In this document: positions 33,274-44,262 of the stretch, one piece after another | Position numbering within the stretch: the first letter of the stretch is position 1 | How the letters are laid out: each line of letters starts with the position of its first letter | Assembly: GCA_008638375.1 (NCBI GenBank) | Contig: CM018052.1 | Location: 4,791,017 to 4,855,016, forward strand | Direction of reading: 5' to 3' | From: Nyssa sinensis | Lineage: Eukaryota; Streptophyta; Magnoliopsida; Cornales; Nyssaceae | Length of the DNA: 64,000 nt | Program-made: the position numbers and the translations under genes | The notes under the pieces: model-generated | Seen by the model: only the letters and a program-made list of their open reading frames with translations | Database searches by the model: none | Told to the model about the DNA's origin: nothing

Positions 33274-35966
33274 TGTCACGACCCGAAACCCACCCTGTGC
33301 GGATCTCGCATCGCGACTACCACCCTCAGGCCCGGGGACCTTAGGGCAAAGGCTCACATAAGCAGCGGTATCGAATAGATGTGCGACATGTGATTGCGGA
33401 AGCGTGAAAAACTTTTTCTTTTCTTTTCTTATTTTTAAATTACGCACATCTGTCCGGTACTGCCACTCTTTACATAGCATACATGGCATAACATTCAGAG
33501 TATAACTAGAAACTTAAAGACTTATAAACAATACATGTTTAGTTGCCCCGTGGGGCTTATACATAACAGGGTACCACTTTACTAATACAAGATTTCATAC
33601 TTAATGTTCGTAGTGCTAGACAAAAATTACTTGAACATAACTTCCAAAAATAGTAGACTTCATCATCATCGTCCTCAAAATCAATACTGCCGTAAGTCAC
33701 CTGAAAATGGGGTCCGAACAAAGTCCGGGTAAGCTAATCTAAGCTTGCGAGCAATTTCAGTATTCCTCATAGGGTTTCAATTAGTAGTGGCTTTTAGTAC
33801 ATAAGAGTTTGTAAAACATTCATTGCCAATTGCTCGTATACTTGAACATAGGACATATGCATTTCTTAAAACAGATAGTTTTGAAACATTTAAAGTACTC
33901 AAGCTAAACTCGTACTTCGTCAAATAGAGTATATAACTCGAAACATATGCATTTCATAAAACAGATAGCTTTGAAACATTTAAAGTATTCAAGCTAAACT
34001 CGTACTTCGTCAATAAAGTATATAAACTTTAAAACACATAAATATATACTGTGAAAATGAGGGTAAAACCTACTTCCATTTTCAATACATTTTCTTATCA
34101 CTTTTCATTAATAGAATCCGTTTCGAACCAGATCCCCACTTTACGTTTCGTGAAGATATCTTATGCCTGGGGGATTAGATCCTGCTGCCTGGCAGTTGAC
34201 AGTCAATCGAGTTTCGTACAACTCAATATCCTATCAGATTTCGGATTAATTTAATTTCGAAGAAACTCATAAAATGCGTGGTGTTTATGCACATCTTTTC
34301 TTACATTCAAATACATTAAATACATGACTTCTTCAAATAGGTGCTTCTCATGAACATTTAAAACATCATGTACGTAATTTCATAACAAATCCTTTAAACA
34401 CTTATTATAAACAAATTCAGAACATTTTACATAATTTGTCATTTAAAACTTTAGACATGCTAAAATATGTTTTAAGAAAACTGTGACAGAAACCATTCTC
34501 TAGCATGTCATAATAGAGTTTATAGAGACAAAACAATTAAAAACTAAATCATGTAAATACTGAATTTGAAAATTCAAACACTTCATATCTTTAAACTTAA
34601 AACCTTTTCAAATCCATGGAGTTAAATCTCCACTTCAAACACAGGGTTACTCATCTTGGTCCTTTAGGGTTAGTGCTAATAATGCGTTTTCCCACTTTCC
34701 TTGTAGTTCCTAAGAACAATTTATAAACATCTCATCAACTTCACATTCATTGTAATATCATCTCGATATTCCTTAACTTATGCTTAAATCGTATTAGATC
34801 CTAAAACGATTTCATAATTTCATATGTACTTAACTTAACTCGTACTAGTAACCTATGACACAATTTAATGTGTTAGGAATTGAATTCATTTCAATTTATA
34901 CTCTTCTGGTAGCTCCATTAACTTTCATTTAAATTTATTTACTTCACATATTTACGTGTCGTGTTTTTTCGTAATTCAATTCCTCGTACTTGCGTTAGTT
35001 TAATATTTCGGCAATACTTTAGTTTATAGTCATCTGACAGATGCTATTCATCAAATTTTATGTCTTTTTATTTTAGACATTTCTTTTGGTCGAATAGACT
35101 CTACCATTAAGTCCGGAGTGTCGAAGAAAGTCGGTTTAGGCTTTCTTAGAATTTAATTCGGACTTTTATATGAAAAAGGGCAAAATGGTCATTCACCATT
35201 TTACGTGTCGTATTTTTTCGTACTTTGTTTCGTAATTTGGACCTCACCATTGGACTCAGAAGGTCCGAGATAGTAAGAATACACTAATAATTTGTTTATT
35301 TTAAACAAGGGGTATTTTGGTCATTTATCCTTTTACGTGTCTTTATTTTTTGGGGCCCCGTCTTGCAAAACGGATCCTACCATTAGTCTCAGAATATCCA
35401 AAATAGTAAGGATACACTATTCATATGTTTAATTTGGACTTCATTTGATTCATATATGACCCAGGGGCAAAATAGTAATTTTTGATTTATTTATTAAATA
35501 ATTAAATTAATTATTTAATTATTTTCCAGGGGTGTAATTGCATAATTTTTCCATCAGTTGGGCCACAGTGGAATTTCTTAGAAATTCTGGGGTCAAACCG
35601 TAAATAACAAAAGATTTGGTTTATTTAATTTTAAATAAATCAGAAAACCAATGGGTTCAGTTCCCTTTTAAATGAACCGGTCCGGCCCCCTTATAAACCA
35701 ACCGGCTTAGTCGGTTTACCACGTGTTGGTAACGTCATGATGACGTCAGCCCTATCGTTTAAAAATTTAATAACGTTATTGAAACGGCGTCGTTCCAATT
35801 ATTCGGTGGCAATCCCAGATTCTGACACGTGTCCCGAGTTGCCTCAATCTTTTAAAACGAGTCGTGAGTCGACTCGGTCGTCCTCCCCACTTCGAACCCA
35901 CTATAACCCTAATTTTTTATTTTCATTTTCTTTATTTTCGTGCAGTTTGGATCCATGGATCCTCAC
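33274..35966 (-). mobile_element. Gypsy 5' LTR, missing its first part
   Basis: It begins at 33274 with TGTCACGACCCGAAACCC (U5 end) and runs through the common landmarks to the GGATCCATGGATCCTCAC block at 35948-35966, where element C sequence resumes. It lacks the leader and U3 terminus. Splice-like sites of the LTR gene are kept (acceptor at 34853, GTTACTCATC at about 34645), but the main coding exon is absent. Confidence 0.85.
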
Positions 35967-37730
35967 TTTTTAGTACATGTTCTGTCAATTTTCTTTAATT
36001 GGGTTCTACACCATTTATTTATAAATTGGCAGGAATCGAAATTCCCAACAAACCAATAGCCGTTTGTGTGTTGTGAAGGGTTGAGACCTTGTGTTGTGAC
36101 CTGGAAATTTCTAAAAGAATTTCTAGGAGAACTCTTGATAATTTTCCTCTATTACCCTGTACTGGGACTGAACTAATATAGTTGGGTTAGCTAAAGAAAT
36201 GTCCTGATTTTGAGCCACAATAATGTGGCATTAAATTCAATCCATCTTAATTGGATTAATATATAATTTATAATTGACTAAGCAGCAAGTCTGATATTTA
36301 GTGGCTGCAGGAAATTAGAGAAATAGGTAAAATATATTATCATCAATAACTGATGTCTGTGATTACTGTTCTAAGACTTCCAAATGTAGAATCGGCAGGA
36401 AGGGAATCTGAACTAGTTTCAACTAACTGTAAGTAACTCGGACTCCTGACTTGGTGTATATTTTTTGTACTATCTAAATCCGTATACTGTACTACTTCAT
36501 ATGCTAAACTGTTTTATGCATTGTACTGTTTTAATGCATATGCTTTCATGCATACTTATTGTATTGCATTACTTGTGGCATGATTCTATTCTATCTTGCC
36601 TTCTAATATATCTTGTCGATTCTGTTCGGGTCTGTTTTTCTGTCACCCGTGCTTTAGAGTCTGATTTGATTCAGTTTGATATGTTGAGTCTTACTCCGGA
36701 CCCACCACAGGATTGGGCGGTTTTATGCCAGAGCACGACCTAGAGGGTAGAGGCCCCACGAGTAGTCCACTTATAGGCAACTGGGAAGGCTCGTCTGTAT
36801 GATTGGCATTCTATTCTGTTTCTATCCCGCTCAATTCTGTTCTGTTCCGCTTTGATACTGACCCCAGAGGGTAGAGGCCCCACGAGTTGTCCGCTTATGG
36901 GCAGCTGGGGAAGGTTGAGGCATTTGATGCTATGCCTTTGATTGATTAGTATTCTGTTCTGTTCAGTTCTGATATGTTTTGTCCATTCTCTTCTATTCTG
37001 TTTGATCTGATCCGTTCTGTTCTGTTCTGATTTGATCTGTTTGAGCTGCATTTGTTCTACATGAGCTGCATTATTCTATTTAAGCTGCATTTGGAGCATA
37101 CATGTATATATGAACTGGTTTTGAAACTTATGGAAGAAACCTATGTTACTCACTGAGCTTGTTTAAGCTCATTCCATTTATCTAACATTTTTCAGGAATC
37201 ATCTCCATTGGATTAGAAAGCACAATGACATGATACGTGTAGACTAAAAGGCATTCTCAAGTGAGGATTTGGTAGACTGAAAGGCATTCCCAAGTGAGGA
37301 TCTGATGGCAATAATATGTATAGACTTGGGTTCTAATAAATTGTTTCTGGCTATCCAAGTGAGTGTGATGATATAGTTGACTTTATTCATATGTAATAGA
37401 TATGTAGGGACATGGCTCATGGTAATGGTACTGTAGAGAAATTGGATATGCTCTGTGTTATATATTGTGACTCTATGGCTACAGTTATTGGTTGTTTAGT
37501 TTTAGACTTGCTCTGTGGTACATACCTCTGTGGTATTTATAGAAGAGTTGCATTCCCGAGATGTGAAAGGTTTTAATTTCCGCTGTTCTGACCCTACATT
37601 TGGAATGCAATTGATCGTAAGGTTCAAAAGATTGCCTTTGGTTGGTTGCATTGTCGGTCGGAGACTGGCAAGGCGGCTAATTGGCATCACATCTTCAGCA
37701 TCTGCATAGGGTGGGGTGCGAGATGTGACA
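35967..37730 (+). mobile_element. Element C 5' LTR, distal part
   Basis: It ends GAGATGTGACA right before the primer site. It carries the donor ACT|GTAAGTAAC (36431) and acceptor CTAACATTTTTCAG (37195), a duplicated block with GGGTAGAGGCCCCACGAGT (36736 and 36857), and a TTCTG-rich tract at 36950-37050. The LTR at 60820 (minus) carries the same blocks. Confidence 0.75.
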
Positions 37731-37733
37731 GAG

Positions 37734-37745
37734 TGGTATCAGAGC
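37734..37745 (+). other. tRNA-Met primer-binding site (element C)
   Basis: TGGTATCAGAGC lies three bases after the LTR end. Confidence 0.9.
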
Positions 37746-39810
37746 CAAGGTTGGGAGATAATTAAGATCGAATGTTACCACAGAGCAACATGTGAGCAAA
37801 AAGTTAAGGTTACTTGTACGAGATGGGAACTTGAGGACAATAAGTTAAGTAATGGTTTGGGAGTTAGTATTCACAACAGAGCATTAAGTCAAGGATTAAA
37901 CATCACAGAGTACCTGAGCCATGGATACTAAGTTCCACATTTGGAGATTAGACATGAAATTGTAGAAGTCTTTGTAATAGATGATGCATCTGCGATTTCA
38001 AGGCATCTAGGGACTAGGGCTCAATTGATCTGAGATTATAAATATTGGAGATTCACTAGCAACACCGAGTGATATTTGAGGGTTAATGATCTTTGGGGAC
38101 ATGATTAAAGTTGATTTTCCTTGGATGATTACGATGATCAAATACTCCATACTTCTTGGAGACAGAAGTAGGCCTATAAGTGAAAATTGACAATCTTGAG
38201 AATTCGAGGTTTTTATCAGAGTAGCACGGTGGAAAGGTAAGTTTAGATTAATGATTCTTTGGGAAAGATCAGACTAGAATTGACTTTATGGACTATTGAG
38301 TGACTCAAACGACTAAATGAATTGAGTAATTTTTGGTGACGATAGCGCGTTTAGTCACTACAGTTAATAGTTCTTGGGGGAAAAGACTATGCTATGATTA
38401 AATTGATGATTCTAAGGCAAATGAACTAATCAAATGCATAATAATTTTGGGAGGAAAATGACTCTAGGTCAACTAACTCTGGTATTGATCGTTGTGATTA
38501 TGAAACTAAAATGATTAATTGACGGAATCGGATATGATTAAATAATCTTAGTGAATGATTTTAATCATCTGAGGATGACCGTCAAATTTGGTTTAATGTG
38601 AAATAGATCTAATATCAAATCTTGGAGAAAGTACATATTTTGTGGATTGTCAACTAGCCTTATTATGAAATTTTCTGGATCTGACTTGATACTTTTGATT
38701 GAGGATATCAAAATGATTATTTGGTGGACTCAAATGTGATTGACTGATCTTAGTGGTTGATTTCTGATCATTTGAGGATGATCGTCAAATTTGATCTTGG
38801 TGATAACATATATTCTGTGAATGGTTAATCAGACTTATTTTGGATTTTCTAAATCCGATTTGAACTTATATGATTCGAGGTTATAGACTCTTGATACTTG
38901 GAGACATGTTAGTATTCTGCTAGAGGTCACATTGTGTGATAGTATATTTATTCCCGATTTATTTCTAAGGGGGAGAGACTATGATGTGGTACTACACTCA
39001 TATTTTGATTTTGATTTTACTTTCAAGGGTTAATTATACTATTTCTTTTGTAATCATCTGGCATTATACAGTCTACGTTGACATGCACCTAATTAGTAAT
39101 TAGGTGGGATAATTTTTGTTATAATTGGGTCTCGATTGAAACACATTGAAGATTAATTTATGTTCTTGATGTCAATAGCTGCCAGGAAAAATGGCATGAT
39201 GTGTAGATTAGACATGACATGTAATCGTAGTTTAATATTGGAGTGATTTTAATTACTTCTTAAATTCAGTTTACGAAAATCTTTGTCAATCGTTCCTATC
39301 GGTCATCATTTCGGCTAGTGGTAATAGTGTCTGGTATTTTGAGTTTAGTGGGAATAAAGACTTTACCTTAAAGTGTTATTTTGTGGTGGTTGATTGAAGA
39401 GTTCAGTGTTCATATTGGATCAGTAACCTGTAGAGTCTATAATTGGTGTTGATGGGTTGTGATTTTCTTTTACTTTTAGCACTATAGGTTTCTTTGTTCT
39501 TTAGGATGGAACAACTATAGGTTAACCAATTTTCCTTGATAATTATGATTGTGGATATCTGAATGAGTATTTTGTGGAATCAAATGTCATTGAATGATCC
39601 TAGTAGATGATTTCCACTTATTTGAGGATGATTCCCAACTTTGAAGTAAAATGGATCTAATGTTGAATCTTGGGGATAGTACACATTTTGTGGATTAAAC
39701 TTCATGTGGATTTTCTGGATTTAACCTTACACTTGTATACTTGGGGATTATCGACTGGTGTTAATTGAAGACATGTTAGAAAATGTAATTGAGGTTAAAC
39801 CTTGTGACAT
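37746..39810 (+). other. Element C internal region, non-coding
   Basis: No frame longer than chance. About three diverged modules near 38530-38690, 38700-38880 and 39530-39770 share ATTTGAGGATGAT and ATTTTGTGGA-like strings. A purine tract AAGGGGGAGAGACTATGA (38967-38984) precedes TGTGGTACTACACTC, which could be an alternative 3' LTR start. The part 38250-38500 is similar to 42530-42780 in element E. Confidence 0.6.
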
Positions 39811-40886
39811 TGGACTTTGATTTGATTCAATTTGATATGTTTAGTCTTACTCTAGGCCCACCACAGGATTGAGCGGTTTTATGCCAAAGCATGACCCAAA
39901 GGGTAAAGGCCCCACAAGTAGTCCGCTTATGGGCAGCTGGGAAGGCTTGTTTGTATGATTGGCATTCTGTTCTGTTTCTGTCCCGCTCAATTTTGTTCTG
40001 TTCTGCTCTGATACTGACCCCATAAAGTATAGGCCCCACGAGTCGTCTGCTTATGGGCAGCTGGGGAAGGTTCAGGCATTTGATGCTATGCCTTTGATTG
40101 ATTAGTATTCTGTTCTGTTCAGTTCTGATCTGTTTTGTCCGTTCTGCTCTGTTCTGTTTGATCTGATCCGTTCTATTCTGTTCTGATCTGATCTGTTTGA
40201 GCTGCATTTGTTTTACATGAGCTGCATTATTCTATTTGAGCTGCATTTGGAGCATACATGTATATATGAACTGGTTTTGAAACCCATGGCAGAAACCTAT
40301 GTTACTCACTGAGCTTGTTTAAGCTTATTCCATTTATCTAACATTTTTCAGGAATCATCTCCATTGGATTAGAAAACACAATGACATGATACGTGTAGAC
40401 TGAAAGGCATTCTCAAGTGAAGATCCGGTAGATTGAAAGGCAGTCCCAAGTGAGGATCTGATGGTAATAATATGTATAGACTTGAGTTCTAATAGATTGA
40501 TTCTGGCTATTCAAGTGAGTGTGATGATATAGTTGACTTTATTCATATGTTATAGATATGTAGGGACATGGCTCATGGTAATGGTACTCTAGAGAAATTG
40601 GATATGCTCTGTGTTATATATTGTGACTCTATGGCTACAGTTATTAGTTGTTTAGTTTTAGACTTGCTCTATGGTACATACCTCTGTGGTATTTATAGAA
40701 GAGTTGCATTCCCGAGATGTGAAAGGTTTTAATTTCTGTTATTCTGACCCTACATTTGGAATGCAATTCATCGTAAGGTTCAGAAGATTGCCTTTGGTTA
40801 GTCGCATTGTCGGTCGGAGACTGGGAAGGCGGTTAACTGGCATCACATCTTGAGCATCCGTGTAGGGTGGGGTGTGGGATGTGACA
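39811..40886 (+). mobile_element. Element C 3' LTR, matching part
   Basis: Close match to 36650-37730 throughout, including the duplicated GGCCCCACGAGT block, TTCTG-rich tract and CTAACATTTTTCAG acceptor. It ends GGGATGTGACA at the B1 junction. Confidence 0.8.
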
Positions 40887-41665
40887 TATTTTTGTATGTA
40901 TGATGAGGGCATAAGCCCTAAGACATGTGTATTCAAATTGTAGAAATCTTGTATAGTTTGAGAACAATAGGCAAGGTCTTAAAATTGTAATGAACATGAA
41001 GTTTGTAATATTTAAATTTAAAGTATATGTGTATGTATAGTGGATTGTGTGTTTTAAGTAATGTATAAATGCTTAGTTAAAGTGAAGGATGTATTTAGGT
41101 TGCTAGTTGAGAAATGATGGATTGTATTGTGGAATATTAGGTGGAAAAAGCTTAGACAATAAAGGAAACTATGGTGAAATTTTTTAAAATATAGCAATTA
41201 GATTGAGTGGAGCGGGAGAGCATGCCTAGACTTTCCAAGTAAGGAATTAAATGAATTAAGAGGAAAAAGAAAGGTAAAGAAATGAAAATAAGGGCATAGG
41301 AGGAGACTTGGGGCAAGTTAGTCAAAATTTACTTAAGGTCAAAAAATAAGGAAAAATGGGTAAAATGGTCATTTTACATGTTATAGGGTCGCACACCAAG
41401 TTTGGTGATGAAATAAATTGAAATGGGTATAAAAATATAAAAATCAAGACTTTTGGCCAAGGTTGGAAAATGTGGTACTGTAGCATTTTAGCTACTCGTT
41501 TATTGTAGCAATGAACAGTAGCTATAATGAACCAACAACCTGACATGCCCCAACCCCCTTACCGCAGCCCAGCCACGCGTGCTTGCACGCCCTAGTCATG
41601 CCTTGCATGCGCTTGCGCCTGTGCCACTGCTGCCTCTGCATTGACATCCGCCCTTTGCCAACTTT

Positions 41666-41802
41666 TTGGGCTATGTTTGGCCACCTTATTGGGCTATGTT
41701 TAACCAATCTTTGGGCCATGTTGGCCCACCTTTTTGGGCCTTGTTTGGCCACCCTATTGGGCCTTGTTTGGCCGCACTATTGGGCCATGTTTGGCCACTT
41801 CC
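41666..41802 (+). repeat. 23-bp minisatellite in B1
   Basis: Six units of a TTGGGCCTTGTTTGGCCACC-type sequence start at 41666, 41689, 41711, 41734, 41757 and 41780. Because 23 is not a multiple of 3, the open frame across it repeats only every third unit and is probably not a gene. B2 and B3 have only scattered ggcc-rich remnants here. Confidence 0.85.
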
Positions 41803-42513
41803 TTAGACATATTTTGGTAGACGTTTTGGCCTATTCTTGGCCTAGAGCATTTGGGGCCCAGTGAGGCCATTATTCCAAGGTGTACTTAGAGACATTTTGG
41901 GGCTATTTTGAAGGCCATTTTTGGACACGACTTAAACTATTTTTTACCATTGGTTAGGGGAGGCGTTTGACTACTATTTGGAACTCACCTTGGGTGAGAT
42001 TAGTTAATAAGTTTTCATTTCAAATCTTGGGGAAACATGGGGGAATAAAGGCATAATCAACTAAATCCATTAAATTGTCTTTTATTTATTTTTCTTATTT
42101 CATTTCACTCATTCCCCAGGTTTGTAAAAATTCGGGGCTTGACAAGAGCCTACTTGTGAGCAATATTGATGATGTAAAAACTCCAAGTCATAACATGAAT
42201 AGGTATTCTGTTAGATTAATGTAAATATCAATTATTGTGATACGGTGACACTAGAGATGATGTTAGGCTTAAATGGTGATTCATGATGATCAAAATTGTA
42301 CTTGGATATATTCTGATTGATGGTTGTTAGAGTTTGATTTGTTATCGATGAGTTGCATTGGTGTGGCTTCCACATTTCATTTAATGATATAAAGAAAAGG
42401 AATTTTTTTTTATCACTCTTGTGCAATTCATTTGATTTTGTATGGCCTATCCGAGTGGCAGTGTCAGTCGTTGCCCCTAATCCGCATAAGGTGGATTTTG
42501 GGTTACGACAGAG

Positions 42514-42525
42514 TGGTATCAGAGC
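42514..42525 (+). other. tRNA-Met primer-binding site (element E)
   Basis: TGGTATCAGAGC lies three bases after the LTR end GGTTACGACA. Confidence 0.9.
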
Positions 42526-44262
42526 AATAGGTTAATGACTCTTTGGGAGAGATCATATCAACATTGGACTCAAGGACTATTGGATAATTTAGATGATTAA
42601 ATGATCGGTGAATTTGAAAGACAATAGCGTGTTTTGGCACTAAGGTTAATAGTCTTTGGGAAAGACTATGCTATGACGAAATTTGATGATTCTTGGATGA
42701 TTGAGATGATCAAATGAATAGTGACTTTTGGGAGATAATAGTATGCTTAAGGGTAAAGGACGAGAATTCTTGGGAAGAATCATACTAGTATTGAGATTGA
42801 TGACTTCTAGATATTTGAGCTATGAGTTGATCAGTGAATTATGGGAAACTATAATTTGAACAAGGGCAACGGTTAAGGCTCCTTTGGAAGATATAGGGCG
42901 ATATAGAGTTGGGATTGTGAAATTTTGAAAGGTCGGTGGATCTGACAACAAATCTATATGAGAGATAGTCTGATAAAGACTTAATGGATAGTGACATGAG
43001 GAGTTTGAAACTCCAGATGGATTGATGATATTTTCCACAATTGATATTACTCTATCTTATGGACTTGTTGAGTTCTTACATGTCAACATCCTAGTATGAT
43101 TAGTACGTATTTCCATGATGTTTGAATACTGAACAGTACATGTCACACGTTGTTAAGAAAAGTATTACTCCATGAATTTGTGCATTATCAGTGCATCACC
43201 TGATTTTTATCCATGGTAGTATTTGACACGTTACACACTTCAATCGTTAGGGACAAGATGTTGATAGTCTACGCGTGGTTGTGAGTGTCACATAGCATAA
43301 TTGATCTATGTGTGGTTGTAAGTATCACATCACACGATCGACACGTAGTTATGCGAGGCATGACGTACGACTTGGGTCCTAGAGGAACGAAAAGTTTGAA
43401 AGCACTGTGCTGTAAGCACAAAAGGGTATGTCGGGCCCTAACAGATAGCATCTGACATATAGCTTCTTTTTATCTTTTACATGACACGCTCTTCGTTTTC
43501 AATATGTTGTATATGTTTCTCCACATTGATATTGTATTCATTGGATCCTTGATATGCTTTTGAGCTTTTCCTTGGAATACTCCTTGTTGTGCTATTTGAT
43601 GTGATGACGTGCCTATATAGATGTTTTCTGATTTCGACAGCAAATTATTTGGCTATTCTTTGTTGTTGTTTTGGGAGACGCCTATAGGACCTGAGGGTTA
43701 TTTCTATCGATTTATACGTTAGTGACTAGCTATTATGACTTGTATTGTGACCTCTATTGCGACTCTTGTTATGAAATGCATTGACGTATTACATTCTATT
43801 GGTATTTGCTCATACCTACTTCTTGGACTGATCTTGACCCATGATAAAGGAAGGGATTTTACTTATTGGGCTTTGTTAGCTCACTCCTTACTTATGACCA
43901 TTTTTTAGGTGACATTATATGGGATGAAATGTAATGAGATAACTAGTGGAACTAGTGATACACAAATGAACAACAATGATGATGTGAACTCCAAGTCAAA
44001 GATTGAATGCATACACTGTAAGGTTAAATTTAAAGCTGTGCATAATAATATTGTATCATTAGGGATGAGATTAGCCTAGTATGTTAGATCATCATGATTA
44101 ATTTGTACTTGGAGATATTCCGATTGATGGTCATTGGAGATGAGTTTTTTTTATCAGATGAATTGTATTGGTGTCACTTTCGCATTAGATAAATTCAGTG
44201 ATATGTGATTTATGATGTAAGAAAAGAAAGAAAAATTTTATCACTCTTTTGCAGTTCATCTG
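42526..44262 (+). other. Element E internal region and partial 3' LTR
   Basis: No gag or pol frame. Similar to element C internal DNA at 42530-42780. Short direct repeats with GTGGTTGTGAGTGTCACAT-like units lie at 43270-43350. From about 43860 the sequence matches element E 5' LTR (GTTAGCTCACTCC, TTTTTTAGGTGACATTATATGG, AACTAGTGGA, CTCCAAGTCA) and stops at about 44262 before the LTR terminus. Confidence 0.55.

Larger units (their letters stand above)
26134..35966 (-). mobile_element. Ty3/gypsy element fragment, truncated at both LTRs
   Basis: On the minus strand the order is 5' LTR (35966 to 33274), primer site, gag relic, a short internal stretch, purine tract and 3' LTR (28238 to 26134). 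The 5' LTR lacks its first part and the 3' LTR its last part, so neither outer terminus exists. The junctions in element C carry TTAG on both sides (26130-26133 and about 35969-35973), which looks like microhomology repair and not retroviral integration. Pol is deleted: only about 1.8 kb of internal DNA remains after removing B3 (28413-31620). Confidence 0.75.
24412..40886 (+). mobile_element. Non-autonomous LTR retroelement C
   Basis: It starts TGTAATACCCCAAAATTCGG at 24412 and ends GGGATGTGACA at 40886, inside B1. Flanking TAT is shared; a full 5-bp CATAT duplication is not preserved. The 5' LTR comprises 24412-26133 and 35967-37730, split by a gypsy fragment. A tRNA-Met primer site is at 37734 and a purine tract at 38967. 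The 3' LTR matches the 5' LTR only over its last 1.08 kb (39811-40886 against 36650-37730); the sequence before that is rearranged and repeats internal-region motifs. No gag or pol frame exists, so it needed enzymes from another element. Confidence 0.7.
22786..42144 (+). mobile_element. B-family solo LTR B1, split by element C
   Basis: First part 22786-24411 (starts TGTAGAGATCTGAAAAA), second part 40887-42144 (ends TTCGGGGCTTGACA). Together they are about 2.88 kb, the length of B2. Flanks GGAGC (22781-22785) and AGAGC (42145-42149) are a target duplication with one mismatch. The break at 24411/40887 falls in a ggcatattttt string that is unbroken in B2, so element C jumped into B1. No primer site or internal domain; solo LTR. 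Confidence 0.85.
14793..44262 (+). mobile_element. Non-autonomous LTR retroelement E, multiply interrupted
   Basis: The 5' LTR starts TGTAACACCCCAACCC at 14793 and ends TTTGGGTTACGACA at 42510. Its own sequence is 14793-15511, 19235-22785 and 42145-42510 (about 4.6 kb) once the insertions 15512-19234 and 22786-42144 are removed. A tRNA-Met primer site follows at 42514. The internal region 42511 to about 43100 has no gag or pol frame and is similar to the internal region of element C. A partial 3' LTR (about 43860-44262) matches 22710-22785 plus 42145-42430 but stops before the U5 end, where an 86-bp tandem repeat starts. Placing the left end at 14793 depends on these joins. Confidence 0.65.

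Noticed and set aside
41583..41864. Repetitive 93-codon frame with LVWPHYWAMFGH-like repeats
   Set aside because: The frame reads through a 23-bp minisatellite in a solo LTR and is not kept in B2 or B3.
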